A stretch of 64,000 nt of DNA from Perilla frutescens (GCA_026008535.1 BRKX01000012.1:27371848-27435847), one strand, 5' to 3'. Shown: positions 1 to 12,200, counted from the first letter of the stretch. Notes: generated by a model not told the origin, from the letters alone. A program made the numbers and translations.

Positions 1-109
1 CAAATTATCATGTTATTAGTTTTTTAATGAGTCTGTTGTATTTTTTATGTTACAAATTATTTATGTTAGTAGTGTTAATTTTTCTAAATCATGTCATTTT
101 TTATTGCAG

Positions 110-950
110 TGAGCATACAGAAACAGATATTGACGTTGTACGGACATATAAGAGGCGTAAACCATCTGTTAAGGAACAGAAGGATAAAGATGTTGTAGTC
201 GGGTAGTATATATATGCAGATACTGTATTTTTTAAATCGTGATACCTGACAGGTTTTTAGTGATACTTTTATGTTAGTTTGTGATACTTACATCAGTTTG
301 TTATACTTATTTTTACCTAGTGATACTTTATGTTTATTTAGTGATACTTTTACATTCTTCAGGTTTATCTTTACTTATGACTTAGTGATTCCTGACTTTT
401 ATAAGTAGGGATGCTTATTTTTTAAATAGTGATACTTTTATGTTAATTAGTAATATTTTTTTGTTACTTAGTGATACTATTTTACTTATTGTTACTTATT
501 TTTACATTCATTGGATAGTGACACTTATTTTTACTTAGGGATACTTTTACATTTACTTGATCATCCTTTAATTTTGACTTAGTGATTCTTGAGTTTAATA
601 AATAGTGATACTTTATTTTTTAAATAGTGATACTATTTTGTTTACTTAGTGATGCTTAACTGTATAATTTAGTGATTTTTTTTAATTATGTTATACTTTA
701 TCTTTTCTTAGTGGTTGTTTTACTTAGTGATCCCTTGTTCGTGATTAGTGATACTTACTGTATAGATAATGATGCTCAGATGGATTATTAGTAATATTTC
801 AATGTTTTAATTTACTTTTCATATTGCAGTGAACATGATGATGAGGAATCTGATGAGAGTGATGATAAGAATGCTGAAGATTCTTGCTCTGAACATGAAG
901 TTAAACATGAAGCTAAGAGAGCAAAGAGGAAAGATAATACAAAGAATTAA
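110..950 (+). CDS. 3' end of an unknown gene: last two coding exons
   Basis: Two exons share one reading frame. The first (110-202) follows an acceptor ending TTATTGCAG and stops at a GTAGTA donor. The second (830-950) follows ATATTGCAG and ends at a TAA at 948-950. Both exons begin T-GAR-CAT after the AG, and joining them keeps the frame (VVG then EHDDEESDESDD). The encoded tail is acidic then lysine-rich and ends AKRKDNTKN, typical of a disordered, possibly nuclear, C-terminus. No catalytic domain is visible because the gene begins left of the window. The intron is made of AGTGATACTT-type repeats and an array of the opposite orientation lies downstream, so the gene may belong to a transposable element. 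Family unknown. Confidence 0.5.
203..829 (+). repeat. Intron filled with degenerate AGTGATACTT repeats
   Basis: The intron between the two terminal exons holds more than a dozen imperfect copies of AGTGATACTT with irregular spacing of about 20-50 bases, separated by T-rich sequence. The spacing is too irregular for a simple satellite. The reverse-complement motif forms the array at 1640-2230. Confidence 0.75.
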
Positions 951-1180
951 GACCAAGAGCTTCATATAGACGAATTAATTTATAAAAAATGTCACTAAAC
1001 ATACTAGCTTGGGCTTCATATGATGTTTTAACTTATAGATCCTCTCTTCCGCATTATTTGCAGTGTTTTTTTTAATATTCCATTTGAAATCAATATTTGC
1101 TCATGAATTAAGCCCAAAAGCTTCATATAGACGAATTAATTTACAAAAAATGTCACTAAACATACTAGCTTAGGCTTCAT
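944..1180. repeat. Pair of ~76-bp direct repeats
   Basis: Positions 944-1019 and 1104-1180 are near-identical (GAATTAAG then GCTTCATATAGACGAATTAA and CACTAAACATACTAGCTT), about 161 bases apart. The first copy overlaps the stop codon of the upstream gene, so the pair duplicates the start of its 3' UTR. Confidence 0.8.
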
Positions 1181-1639
1181 TGATTTTGTGTAATATTCCG
1201 AGAAGGTATTTGTTGTACTTATAAATTTTAGCATATGCAAGTGTGTGTAGTGAAGCAACACTATTTATTTCGTGTATTACCAGTGATAAAAAATATAAAG
1301 AGAGACACACGCACACTAATCATAAAAAAAAATCAACAACAACAATGATGTTCTCAATATATCAAATAATTTCATGTATTATTAGTAATCGTTTAGTATC
1401 ATAATTTTAAACTATAGTATCAATACTAATATAACAAAGTATCACTATTTATATCGTGAAGTAACATTATTTATTTTCTGAATAATTTCATAGCATAAAA
1501 TATCAATATGTATCATTATTTATGCAGAAAAGTATCGACATGTGTGTTGTGAAGTAACACTATTTAATTAGTGTAATACAAGTAATAAAAAAATAGAGTG
1601 ACACACACACAAATCATAAAAAAAGCATCAACAATAGTA

Positions 1640-2230
1640 ATATCACTAATTAAAAAGAAAAATATCACTAATTGCAGAAGAAAGTATCACTAAATAGAAG
1701 AAAAGTATCACTAATTGTAAAAAAAATATCACTAATTAGAAGAAAAGTATCACTAATGAGAAGAAAAATATCACTAATTGCAGAAGAAAGTATCACTAAT
1801 TAGAAAGAAAAGTATCACTAATTGCAGAAGAAAGTATCACTAATCAGAAAGAAAAGTATCACTAATCAGAAAGAAAAGTATCACTAATTTCAGAAGAAAG
1901 TAACTAATTAGAAAGAAAAGTATCACTAATTGGAGTGGAGTCTCATTACTATGGAAAAAGTATCACTAATTACAAAAGAAAGTATCACTAATTACAAAAG
2001 AAAGTATCACTAATTATAAAAGAAAGTATCATTAATTATAAAGAAAAGTGTCAGTTTAAAACATAAGCTCAAATTGAGAATCGGGTCTATGAATACAATA
2101 AAAACCCATTCTTGAGTAAAGAAAATTATTTCATTATCATACAGAAAAATATTATTGATTACAAAATAAAATATCACTAATGACAAAAGAAAGTAACACT
2201 AATTACAAATAAAAGTATCACTAAAAAACT
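1640..2230 (-). repeat. Dense AAGTATCACTAAT tandem array
   Basis: About 20 copies of AAGTATCACTAAT separated by variable spacers such as TAGAAAGAA, TGCAGAAGAA or TACAAAAGA, with a repeat unit of roughly 22-25 bases. The core is the exact reverse complement of the AGTGATACTT motif in the intron to the left. Sparser copies continue from about 1370 and to about 2370. Confidence 0.85.
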
Positions 2231-2239
2231 TCAACACCG

Positions 2240-3659
2240 TCTCGATCTTCCACCTTATAAGACCAACAATGACATCCAAAATGCACCTGTGACAGCACAT
2301 CTGTTACGAACTCAACCCAAAATATATCTAAGGATTACTATCATGAGAGAAAGTATCACTAAATACCATAGCAGTACCACTACTGTATATAATATAATAT
2401 AACGTGTGATATGCACTTTTCTTGATTTACTGAGGCAGAAAAAAATATTGGATGATGTTGCCCCTCTCGAAAATCCTCTGAAAAAAATAAAAAGAGTGTA
2501 AAACTAGTATCATGTTAAATTCAACCTAATGAGTTATGAGTGAGCTCTAAGAAATAAAGTTTTATTTGCATCAATCAAATTTATCCAGAGACTCATCAGC
2601 TGCTCATCTACCTTCAAATCGTGCATTATTGAAGAAATGCTCCCATCAAAATTTCAATGAATTAGTTTTAGGAACATATTGTCGAACAGTTGGAGTGCAT
2701 AATTTGATATACCTAATTATTGTCGTACAACTGGAACAAAATTACAATCTCCTTAACTAAGAACACATATCTGTTGTTGCTATGTTTCTCTGCCGGAATT
2801 GACCGAAATTCCACCGGAGAGAACATTACTCGCTTTTCCCAAATTATCAATTGAATTGTACACAAATTGCGAGATTGAGTCGCCGAATGTTGAATCGCCG
2901 ATGGTTGAATCGCGAGCAGCTAAGGTTCAACTCTGGATCGTGAGGTTGAATCACGCGGTTAAATCGCGCGTCGTGTGTGTGGCGAAAATCACGAAATTGA
3001 ATCATAGTCGAGATGGAAGAAATCGCGCTGTGCGTTGGAGCTGGAAAATAAAACCCTACGTTGAGTTGGAAGAAATCAGATTTTTTTTATTATATATATT
3101 ATTGGGTCGGATCAGATCCGGAACAGGACGGGTAGAGATCCGTCTAACATAAGAGACCCGTTAAACGGTCTCATATAAGTCTACCCCATATAATTGTAAA
3201 CATATCTATGAATAACCTAGTTTGGCAGCACTCCTAAACATCGTCGCAATGCAGGTAAATAATTATTTGTGTTTTACCATTCACTTTTCTATTATTTTTT
3301 ATTTTTTTTGCATTGTTCGTAACAAAATAAGGGATATAATATTCGAAGTAATACCGCAAACTTAACAGACACGACTTTCAGTCGATTTAATTATATGTGA
3401 GTTTGCGTACACACAAGTAATTATTAATAATCATCTAAACTTTATATCATATCTAAACGTAGGGAGAGGCGATGTGTTTTTCATGGGAAATGTAGTTTTT
3501 ATAGCTCAATTACGGCAAAAGTACACTTAGGAAAAATAAATTACATGAAAATTAATTATGGGTGATTATTGATAAGGACATTTCTTCCAAATGCTAATTA
3601 GCCAGACTGGGGACGTCTCACTTTTTTTTTTTTCCCTCTGATACGCACTTAATAGTTAA
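2240..3659. other. Intergenic; no supported gene
   Basis: AT-rich sequence with open frames at 2566-2760 and 2799-3152. Neither shows a recognisable domain. The second consists largely of repeated GTTGAATCGC-type words, so I do not call it a gene. A near-palindrome GAGACCCGTTAAACGGTCTC lies at 3153-3172 just after a GGGTCGGATCAGATCC segment. A poly(T) run lies near 3625. Confidence 0.5.
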
Positions 3660-4793
3660 GGTTAGTTGCTTCTAAAATCATGCCTTTTATCCTATTTTTT
3701 GTTTTAAACATCACTTTTAATTTTCTGTAATTTTAATATAAATTAATTTTTTTAAAATTAAACATCTCAAATATTTGAAAGTTGACATGGCAAACAATCA
3801 ATCCAACATAGTCAAATGAAAAGTGACATGGCGGACACGTGTAAAATCCATGAAATATTGGGGTCAAATTGAAATTTTCAAAAAATTGAAATTGATGACA
3901 CTTCTGTGTAATTCTCATTTGCACCCCCAAACGTAATCTCAATTCTCATACCATTATGAACACCAAATCCAAATCGACCAACAAATTAACAAAAAATTAA
4001 GCCACCCATTTTACCAATCACCGCTAAAAATTCTAAAAACTTTTTTGGTCTGACTGATGACAGGAGGTGAATTCATAAAATATTAACAAAAAAATCAAGT
4101 CTTAGAACCCATGTCGGCGATAACGGGAGAACCAAAAAAAGAAGATTAACCAAAGTTTGAAGATTCGTCAGAAAATAGTCCAGATTCATGTTTGTTGTTG
4201 CAGAGCCATATCCAGGTTACGGAGCGTGAAATTCACGAACCGCCGTCGTTTATCACCGGTGAAGGATAAAGTGACGGTGAAGAAGGAGGCGTCGGTGGTA
4301 TAGAAGACGTTAACTTAGCGAGGCATCGGAAGTAAAATAGAAAAGAGAAGGATGTACCAGAGATGAGAGGGAGAGAGAAGATGATCCCCGTCGTTCTCGC
4401 TGGCGATCGAGAAAACGACGCCGCCTCCGTCGTTTCCGGTGGTTTAGAAGACATCGACTTAGTGAGAGAGGGAGAGAGGCGGAGGATGGGAGAAACTGAA
4501 AAAGTCGAAGAGAAGAAAAAGGAAATTAACAGGGATGAGGAGGAGAAGACGATGAGAGAAGTTTAGCTATATCACTTTCGATTTAACCCCAATAATTTTT
4601 GGATTTTACACATGTAGCCATGTCACTTTTTTAGTTTGGCCACTTTGGATTAATCATCTGCAATGTCAGCTTAAAAATATTGGAGATGTGTAGTTTACCA
4701 AAAAGTTTCAATTTATGTTAAAATTATAAAAATTTAAAAGTGATTTTAAAATTAAATATAGGGTAAAAGTCATGATTTTAGAAGTAATTAATT
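3660..4793. mobile_element. Long-inverted-repeat DNA element, Pack-MULE-like
   Basis: The left arm (about 3660-3900) and the reverse complement of the right arm (about 4570-4793) align over more than 200 bases. Both read outward-in as TTCTAAAATCATG, then CATCTC.AATATTT, AAG.TGACAT.GC, AATCCAA, AAAAGTGACATGGC, and CGTGTAAAATCC or TGTGTAAAATCC followed by ATTGGGGT. Between the arms lies a clearly more GC-rich block with no transposase. Long TIRs flanking an unrelated GC-rich insert match a Pack-MULE or other foldback element. I could not find a convincing 9-bp target duplication, so ends are approximate. Confidence 0.65.
4040..4566. other. GC-rich insert inside the long-TIR element
   Basis: This core differs in composition from the AT-rich arms and contains open frames on both strands: a 73-aa minus frame at 4233-4454 and a 67-aa plus frame at 4363-4566 rich in E, K and R. 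A motif of the type CCGGTGGT.TAGAAGAC...TTAG.GAG occurs twice (about 4290 and 4440), suggesting an internal duplication. It may be a captured host-gene fragment; no family was recognised. Confidence 0.4.
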
Positions 4794-5285
4794 ATGTATA
4801 ATTATATAGCTATTAGGAAGGTTAATCGGGTCAATCCGTTCGATTTCGAACCAACCCTACTCAGTTTCGGGCTTATTCGGTTAAAATTTTTTCAGGCTGG
4901 AAATTTTTAGCCATAACCCTTCAGTTTTCGGGCTAGCCAGTCGGGCCGACATGTTAACGAATTTTTTTCACATGTATAAATTATATCTTGATAATTCTAA
5001 AAAATGATCACCATCTCTTATTCTTGAAATAAATAAATACACGAAAAATAACATAAAATAAAAAAATATGACGAATACAAAATTTCATTAACATCGTAGT
5101 ACATCAAATAAAGAAATCAACGATACGTGAAATGATAAATTACAATAATCTTCAATCATAATTTGTTCTTTCAAAAATAATAATTTCAAACTAAATCATA
5201 AATCTAACCATAGCTCAATCTCCGATCTAATTTGAAGTATAATCTTTTTCCACTCAGCAATAATATTTGAAGATCTTTCAACTTC
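4794..5285. repeat. AT-rich flank related to the sequence right of the gypsy element
   Basis: The sequence left of the Tat element resembles that at 15400-15570; both contain CAAAAATAATAATTTCAAA followed by similar words. The stretch 15249-15345 also resembles 15590-15690 (shared AAAACATGATAAATAAT). The gypsy element therefore appears to sit inside one unit of an older diverged tandem repeat. The words GTCGGGCCGAC (4945) and GACGGGCCAGCCC (16120) mark GC spots on either side. Confidence 0.4.
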
Positions 5286-5290
5286 ATGTT

Positions 5291-5773
5291 TGTAGTCGAT
5301 CGGTTTCTACAATTAATTTCGATGTAATGTTCGGGCTCTGGCAACCTATTTGATTTCTCGAGGCCGAAGAAGAAAGTAGAAAAAACGGTGAGATTTAACG
5401 TGTGTAAAAAATTGAGTGTAGTGTTAGCTTGATTGATCCCAAAAAATCTACCCCCTTGCTTCACTCCCTTGCTTCACCTATATAGGTTGAATCGATTAAC
5501 CTCTTTCCCTAAAAACAGGGGATTCTCCCTTATTTCTGGGGTTAGTTACTTATCTCCAACGGGGTTTTGACCGAGTCTCGTTTATCTCTAAACGTTTCCT
5601 TTTTGACTTGGTCTCCTGTCTACGAGCTCTAAAATGGTACGACCTTTATCCCTTGTCTGTCATCAATCTCTCGACCTCTGGCCGCTAGGTCTCGATGTGC
5701 ATTTATTAAGCCCCAAGACTCTTGAGTGGATATGGGCTTTATACACTGGGCTTTGACAAATTAGACCTCTACA
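5291..5773 (-). repeat. 3' LTR of the Tat element
   Basis: Read on the plus strand it begins TGTAGTCGATCGG and ends GACCTCTACA. It matches 14761-15243 except for four transitions. It is preceded by the target duplication ATGTT at 5286-5290. The adjacent interior (5774-5790) is pyrimidine-rich on the plus strand (CTCTCATT), a weak polypurine-tract candidate on the element's strand. Confidence 0.95.
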
Positions 5774-5920
5774 ATTAGCCTCTCATTACTTGATGCTCGA
5801 AGACCGAGGATCATGTAATGAACATCCTCGTAATACCAAGGAAGAAATCGTAACGTACTCCTGAGAAGTACTAAAGCCTTAAGCTAGTCTTTGATCCTAA
5901 TATCGAAGAAAGATTACTCA

Positions 5921-6098
5921 AGACTCCAGACCTGTATAAAGATCCTGGGGAGTTTAGAAAAGGGGTCGTGAGAGCAGACCTCGTTAGACTCCAGACCTGA
6001 ATGAAGGTCCTGGGGAGTTTAGAAAAGGGGTCGTGAAAGCATACCTCGTTAGACTCCAGACCTGAATGAAGGTCCTGGGGAGTTTAGAAAAAAGGGTA
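5921..6098. repeat. 65-bp tandem repeat, 2.7 copies
   Basis: Units start at 5921, 5986 and 6051, each AGACTCCAGACCTG then TCCTGGGGAGTTTAGAAAA. The period is exactly 65. It lies between the 3' LTR and the promoter side of the antisense gene. Confidence 0.95.
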
Positions 6099-6628
6099 AA
6101 ATAGTCTTTTAAAACTACCTTTTCCGACTTTCCAACTCCTTTTCAATCTTAATCGTCCATATGCAGGATACACGGCTCAAAATACTTTGCGGGTTTTAAA
6201 ATAGAAATTCGCCCAAATTATTCCCTTCTCTCTCTCATTCAAACACGCGGAAATTATAATCCTCCCTGAAGATTTTGCCCGAATCCTCTCGATTGTTGTG
6301 CGTTTCCATCTTCCTGCCGTTCAAGATTTCTCGTTCTAATACCGGATTCCAAATCTCCAGGTTACTCCTCAATCCCCTCTTCATTTTCTTAAGGAATTTT
6401 CCAAACTAAGGTTTTGTTGTTAGCAGCTTGAAGAAATAGAAGATTTTAGGCTTTGGATTTATATGGATTTTGCGTGAATAGACTAGGTGGTGATCTTTGG
6501 GATAGTTGTAGAATTGCCGATAATTTTTTGTTTTCTGACGAAGTTGGGTTGGAAATAGGGGAGAAGTTTTTAGGCGCTTTTTGGGTATTCTTAGCACATT
6601 CTTGTAGGTTTATATTCTTGTTAGGACC

Positions 6629-8652
6629 ATGAGTATGTCGGATAGTGATGATTCTGATGAGAGGACCCGAAGCTGGGGCGGTGGAGTTAGGTCAGCTGAG
6701 TCGGAGCAATCCTCTGGCTCGGTTTCTGAGTCTACTGGGTTTGTTATCCCTTCACCCCAGCCCACTGTTATTCCTCGTATCGGGGGAGGAAGTGTGGTGA
6801 GCCGCCTCAAAGCTTCGAAGATGGCTACCAAGAAACATAAGGGTAAATCGAAGAAACGAAAAGACGAAGCCAAGGGTTCTCCTTCTTTGGACGCAGACTT
6901 TAAAGCTGCCGAGGTCGTCCCTCACGTCGGGGATGACCTAATTAGGAAAATTACTTCTCCGGAATATTCAGGGTCGGGGGTAGAAGTCCACGTGCCCAGG
7001 CCTTCTGATAGAGCCAGTAGACCCCCTCCTGGCTTCACCGCCTTCTACGCCGTAATCATCGATAAGGGTATAGGGCTTCCTCTTCACCCTTTCTTTGCCA
7101 AGATTTCTCATTTTTACGGAGTAGCCCCTGCCCAAATATCACCAATAGGATGGTATCATATGTTAGGTATGTTTTACCTTTGGGAGAACTTAGGATTTCC
7201 CGAACCCAGTGTCGGGGAGTGGCACTCCTCATATCGAATAGTGACTACCCCAAATCAGAAAGGTTTTTAGTATTTCACCAAGTGGGTCGGGGAAAGAGCC
7301 CCCTTAATAAACACTCCTCCATCTTCGTCGGGGGACTGGAAGCCAAAATTTGTTTTTGTTCCTGCGGAGACTTCGAGCGATAGGATCTTGCCATTGTCGT
7401 TCGCTGAAGCCCGTGGGTCCTCGAAGCCTGTCTCCCTTTATTTCTTCTTCTTTACATGAATCAGTTCATTTGGTGTTTATGCTTCGTATTTCTTTGTAGG
7501 CATTCACAAACGAAAAGAGGTATCAGGTACTGAGGCGGAAAGAATCGAAGCCGCCTTTTCCCTCTCCGAAGAAGATCGTCAGTTCGAAGTCGTTCGCCAT
7601 GGACGTACTCTTTTCGACATGGGAAAACTGAAGATTCACCTTTCTGATGACAAAGTCAAAGCCTTAGCTGCTTCTAAGGTGTTAAGCCCCTCGTCTTCTG
7701 GCGTAAAAAGGATTGCCGGGGCCACTCCCTCAACCTCGCCGCCTTCGAAGAAGCGTAAGGAACAGTCCGGCTTAGAGGTTTCCAATCCTTCGACAATGCC
7801 CCCCTCTGTTATTGACGTTGAAGCCTTGGTTCCGAAGAAGGCTTCGAAGGGATCGAGCAGTCTGAAGGTGCCTCTGAGACCTTTCCTTCTGGATGTGCAG
7901 TCCGCGATCGTAGATGGCTGTTCTTCTCTAGAATTCGAAAGGGAAGGCTTGGAGGAGCAAACTCGTCTTGCCTTCCAGATGTTTTCGAAGGTTTATTTTT
8001 ATCTGTTTTTAATATATATATATTTATATTTTTGTACATATATCCTGTGCTCGAAAGGGTATTCAACTTAGAGTGATCTGCCATGTTATAGGCCCTCTTT
8101 TGCCAATACCAGCTCCGGAGCCGGGTCTCGGGGCATGCCGAGGGCCTCGAGAAGAGGCTGATGGAGCTTTCTGAGGAGCAAGAGAAAATCGTTGAGGAGA
8201 GGCGAGACTTTGCTGCCGAGAAGTCAGCCCTACTCGTGGAGCGGGACTCGGCTCGCGTGTTGGCGGCCGGAGCTCAGACGCAGCTTGACCGGGCTTTGGA
8301 CCACTAAGCCCGGCTTGAGATCTCGAAAGCTTCGCTTGAGTCGAAGCTAGCTGCTGCAGAGGCACGAATAGGGGAGCTTGAGGCCCATCACACGACCCTG
8401 GACTTCTCCTCGTTGGTAGATTCTGCTGAGTTCGAACCATATAAGGAACTCTTTTACCAAGAGGGGGGTTCTGCTGTGGTCGAGGCTATCAAGGAAAAGA
8501 TGTCCGATCTTGATCTTTCCTTCCTTGAGGCCGATGATGAGGCGGAGACTGAGGCGGCCAAAGACTCTACAGATGGGGCTGACGGAGGGAAGAGGGTCGA
8601 GGCCAGGGAGGATGCTGCGGCTTCTGAGAAGGAAGTAGAGGATCCTCTGTAG
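6629..8652 (+). pseudogene. Spliced antisense gene of the Tat element (putative gypsy-type transposon protein family)
   Basis: This gene runs opposite to the element, between integrase and the 3' LTR. A 5' UTR intron is likely (donor at 6361, acceptor ending 6607), then ATG at 6629. The first coding exon has a Ser/Asp- and Lys-rich start, then a conserved-looking core (GIGLPLHPFFAKISHFYGVAP, IGWYHMLGMFYLWENLGFPEP) resembling the plant family named putative gypsy-type transposon (PF04195). A further exon starts at 7501 after TTTGTAG; its donor is uncertain (7410 would keep frame). A clear intron at 7991-8091 joins LAFQMFSK to ALFCQYQ. The rest is coiled-coil (LEKRLMELSEEQEKIVEERRD) with an acidic end. 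In-frame stops at about 7268 (TAG) and 8305-8307 (TAA) break it. Function in Tat elements is unknown. Confidence 0.75.
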
Positions 8653-8980
8653 ATCCCTTACCATATCTTTTTTATAAAAGTTTAAATTGGTTTCAAATAT
8701 TGACTGATATTTTTCTGTATATTTTTCTTTCTTGGATGGGAACTTCGTGTGATGTTTATATCTGACTGTTTTCACGACATTGAGACGAGATTACGAATAT
8801 CTTTGATTTTCTTCTAAGGAGTCGACCTGAAATTAAACCAAAAGGAAAAGGTTAAATCTTGTCTTATGCTTTATCCTCTCGACTTCGTTTAAAAATAGCA
8901 ATGGGGAGGATCTTTGAATTTTTGGGTTTCTTTGATCACAAACTGATTTCGAGGCCAATGATTTTCGTAAATTGGGGGAC

Positions 8981-9265
8981 CTCTTCGTTCGTGAGATTGG
9001 CTTCGAGGTCGATACCTTCTTGACTCTTGCGTGTTGGGAGCCCTGTGCTCCGGGTTCTGTTAGTTACTCCGACGCTCAAGTCAGTAAACAAAACATTAAG
9101 AAAAAAAAGCAAAAAATGAGGAGCGAATACATTACTCTTCGTTCGTGAGATTGGCTTCGAGGTCGATACCTTCTTGCGTGTTGGGAGCCCTGTGCTTCGG
9201 GTTCTGTTAGTTACTCCGACGCTCAAGTCAGTAAACAAAACATTAAGAAGAAAAAGCAAAAAATG
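8981..9265. repeat. 154-bp tandem duplication between the antisense gene and pol
   Basis: CTCTTCGTTCGTGAGATTGG begins at 8981 and again at 9135, and both copies run through GTTAGTTACTCCGACGCTC to AAGCAAAAAATGA. It lies in the spacer between the convergent ends of the antisense gene (8652) and integrase (9280). Confidence 0.95.
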
Positions 9266-9279
9266 AAGGGTTGACGAGT

Positions 9280-12200
9280 TTAGAAATGATACTGTTTTAA
9301 ATGGATGGCATTCCAGCTGTTGGCTATCGAACGTCCTTCTCTAGATCGCAGTTTGTAGGCTCCATTTCCTACGACCTTCTCGATCTCATAGGGGCCTTCC
9401 CAATTTGGGGCTAGTTTTCCGGCTCCGACTTCTTTTGTGTTTTGGAATACCTTCCTCAGCACCCAATCTCCTGCCTTGAACGTTCTTAGTCTTGTGTTCT
9501 TATTGAAGTGTCTCTTTATTTTCTATTGGTAGGCGGCTATTTTTATAGCGGCTTTATCTCTGAGTTCGTCTATGGTGTCGAGGTTAGCCTCGAGGTCGGA
9601 GTCGTTGCTTCTGCCCGACCACTGAGTTCTTGCTGACCCTATTTCTGCTTCTGCCGGGAGGACCGCTTCCGATCCGTAGGTGAGAGCATAAGGAGTTTCC
9701 CCCGTAGCGGTTCGAGCGGTAGTTCGGTAAGACCAAAGGACTCCTGGGAGCTGTTCGACCCATTGCCCTTTGTGTTCGGGGAGTTTCTTTTTTAAGGTAT
9801 TCAATATTGTTTTGTTGGTAGCTTCGGCTTGACCGTTCGAGGCCGGATGTCTTGGTGTAGAGAAGGAGAGTTTGATGTTCCAATGACGACAGAAGTCTTG
9901 GAATTTCAAACTTATAAATTGAGAGCCGTTGTCGGTGACTATTTCTTTAGGGACTCCGAACCTACAAATAACATATTTCCATAAAAAATTACATACCTTG
10001 GTATCCCTTATTCGTGCGAAGGTTTCTGCCTCGGCCCATTTGGTGAAGTAATCGGTCACGACCAAAATGAAACATTTCTGATTTGATCCCTTCGGTAATG
10101 GTCCTATGATATCCATTCTCCATTTCATGAACGGCCAAGGTATGGACATGGTATGTAGGGGTTCTGGCGGCATATGATTCGTTTGGGCGAACCTTTGGCA
10201 TCCGTCACATTTTTTGGTATAGTTTTTGGCTTCTTCCCTCATAGTTGGCCAGTAAAAGCCGGCTGTCAATGCTCGGTTAGCTAGGCTTCTATGGCCTGAA
10301 TGGTTTCCGCATTCGCCATCGTGGAGCTCGGCTAGAATATACTTTGCTTGGATCGGACGTAGACATTTCAAGTATGGTCCTGAAAATGACCTTCTGTATA
10401 AGGACCCGGAAATCATGGCAAATTTTGGAGCTTTTGCTTGTATTCGTCTTGCTTCGATAGGCTCTTTGGGTAGTTCATTTTCTGTTAGGAATCTGCATAT
10501 AGGGGTCATCCAATTTACCTCGATGTCTATTGGGAGGACTTCAGGTTCGTCACCTTTCCATACGGCAGGCCATTTGGCGTATAGGATTTAGATGTTTTTG
10601 TCCTGGTTCGTTTGTATGGCTGATCCTAGATTAGCTAATGCGTCGGCGTGGCGGTTTTCCTCCCTGGTGATGTGTCGGGCTTCGATTTTTTCAAACTTGG
10701 TTGCTGCTTGTTTTGCGACCGCGAGGTACGATACCATCCTTGAATCTTTTACCTGGAATTCTCCTTCAAACTGATTTATTATCAATTGCGAATCGCTCAT
10801 GACTCGTAGTTTTTTAGCCCCTATGTCGGCTGCCAAATTTAATCCTGCTATGAGGGCCTCATATTCAGCCTCGTTATTTGTGGTTTTGAATCCGCATCGA
10901 ATAGATCTTTCTGTGATTATTCCTTCTGGATCAGTTAGTACTAAGCCCATTCCACTCCCCTTCGAAGTGCTGGATCCATCGACCTGGAGGGTCCAGTACT
11001 TAGAATCATTATCTTCAAGGCTCGTTAATATTCCTCCTTCTGGGTCATAGGAGAAGTCTGCAATGAAATCTGATAGGACTTGTGATTTGATTGATGTTCG
11101 CGGAACGAAGTCGATATCGTACTCTCCGAGTTCGATGGCCCATTTTGACAGTCTCCCTGCGAGGTCTGGTTTTCTCAATACTGCTTTTAAGGAAAACTCT
11201 GTGACCACTTTTATTGAATGGCTTTGAAAGTAGGGTTTCATTTTCCTGGAAGTCATTACAAGTGCTAAGGCCAATTTTTCGAGCTGTGGGTATCTAGTTT
11301 CTGCGTCTAGCAGTGATCGGCTGGCGTAGTATAGGGGATGTTGTCTCCCCTCATCTTCTCTAACAAGCACTGCACTGATTGAGTTAGTAGAAACAGATAA
11401 ATAAACAAGGAGTACCTCTCCGTCGATTGGTTTGGCTAGAAGCGGTGGACTCGCGAGATATTCTTTAAGGTCTTCGAGGGCTTTGGCGCATTCCGGAGTC
11501 GATTCGAAGTCTTTGTTTTTTCGTAGAGTCTGAAAAAACGTTTGACTTTTTTCTGAATATTTGGATATGAAGCGGCTGAGAGCTGCTAACCGACCGGTCA
11601 GTTTTTGGACGTCTTTAGTGTTTTTGGGATGTTGGATATTTCGGACTGCTCTGATTTAGCTGGGGTTGGCTTCGATTCCTCTTTTTGTTACTAGGTATCC
11701 TAGGAATTTCCCAAAAGTTACTCCAAAGGCGCATTTGGTGGGGTTCAACTTCATGTTATATCGTCATAGGACTTCGAAGATTTGTCGTAGATCCATGACA
11801 TGGTCTTGAGCCCGTACTGATTTGACTAACATATCATCGATATATACTTCCATTGTTATCCCGATGAGTTCTTCGAACATTCGATTTACCAGCCTTTGAT
11901 ATGTTGCACCTGCATTTTTTAGTCCAAAAGGCATAACTTTATAACAAAACATACCTCGATGTGTAATGAATGCTGTTTTTTCTTGGTCTTCGTGGTGCAT
12001 TAGTATTTGATTGTATCCTGAGAATGTGTCCATAAAGCTCATGAGCTCGTGGCCTGCCGTTGCATCGACTAGTGCGTCTATGTGTGGTAGGGGGAAAGAA
12101 TCTTTGGGGCACGCCTGGTTGAGGTCGGTGAAGTCTATGCATAATCGGTTCTTTCCATTCTTCTTTTTTACCACTACGACGTTGGCTAGCCATTCAGGGT

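Noticed and set aside
1640..2230. CRISPR-like array of short repeats and spacers
   Set aside because: Repeats are degenerate, spacers are short A-rich variants of each other, and the context is a plant nuclear genome.
2799..3152. 117-residue open frame as a gene
   Set aside because: Built from repeated GTTGAATCGC-type words, no domain, no splice or promoter evidence.
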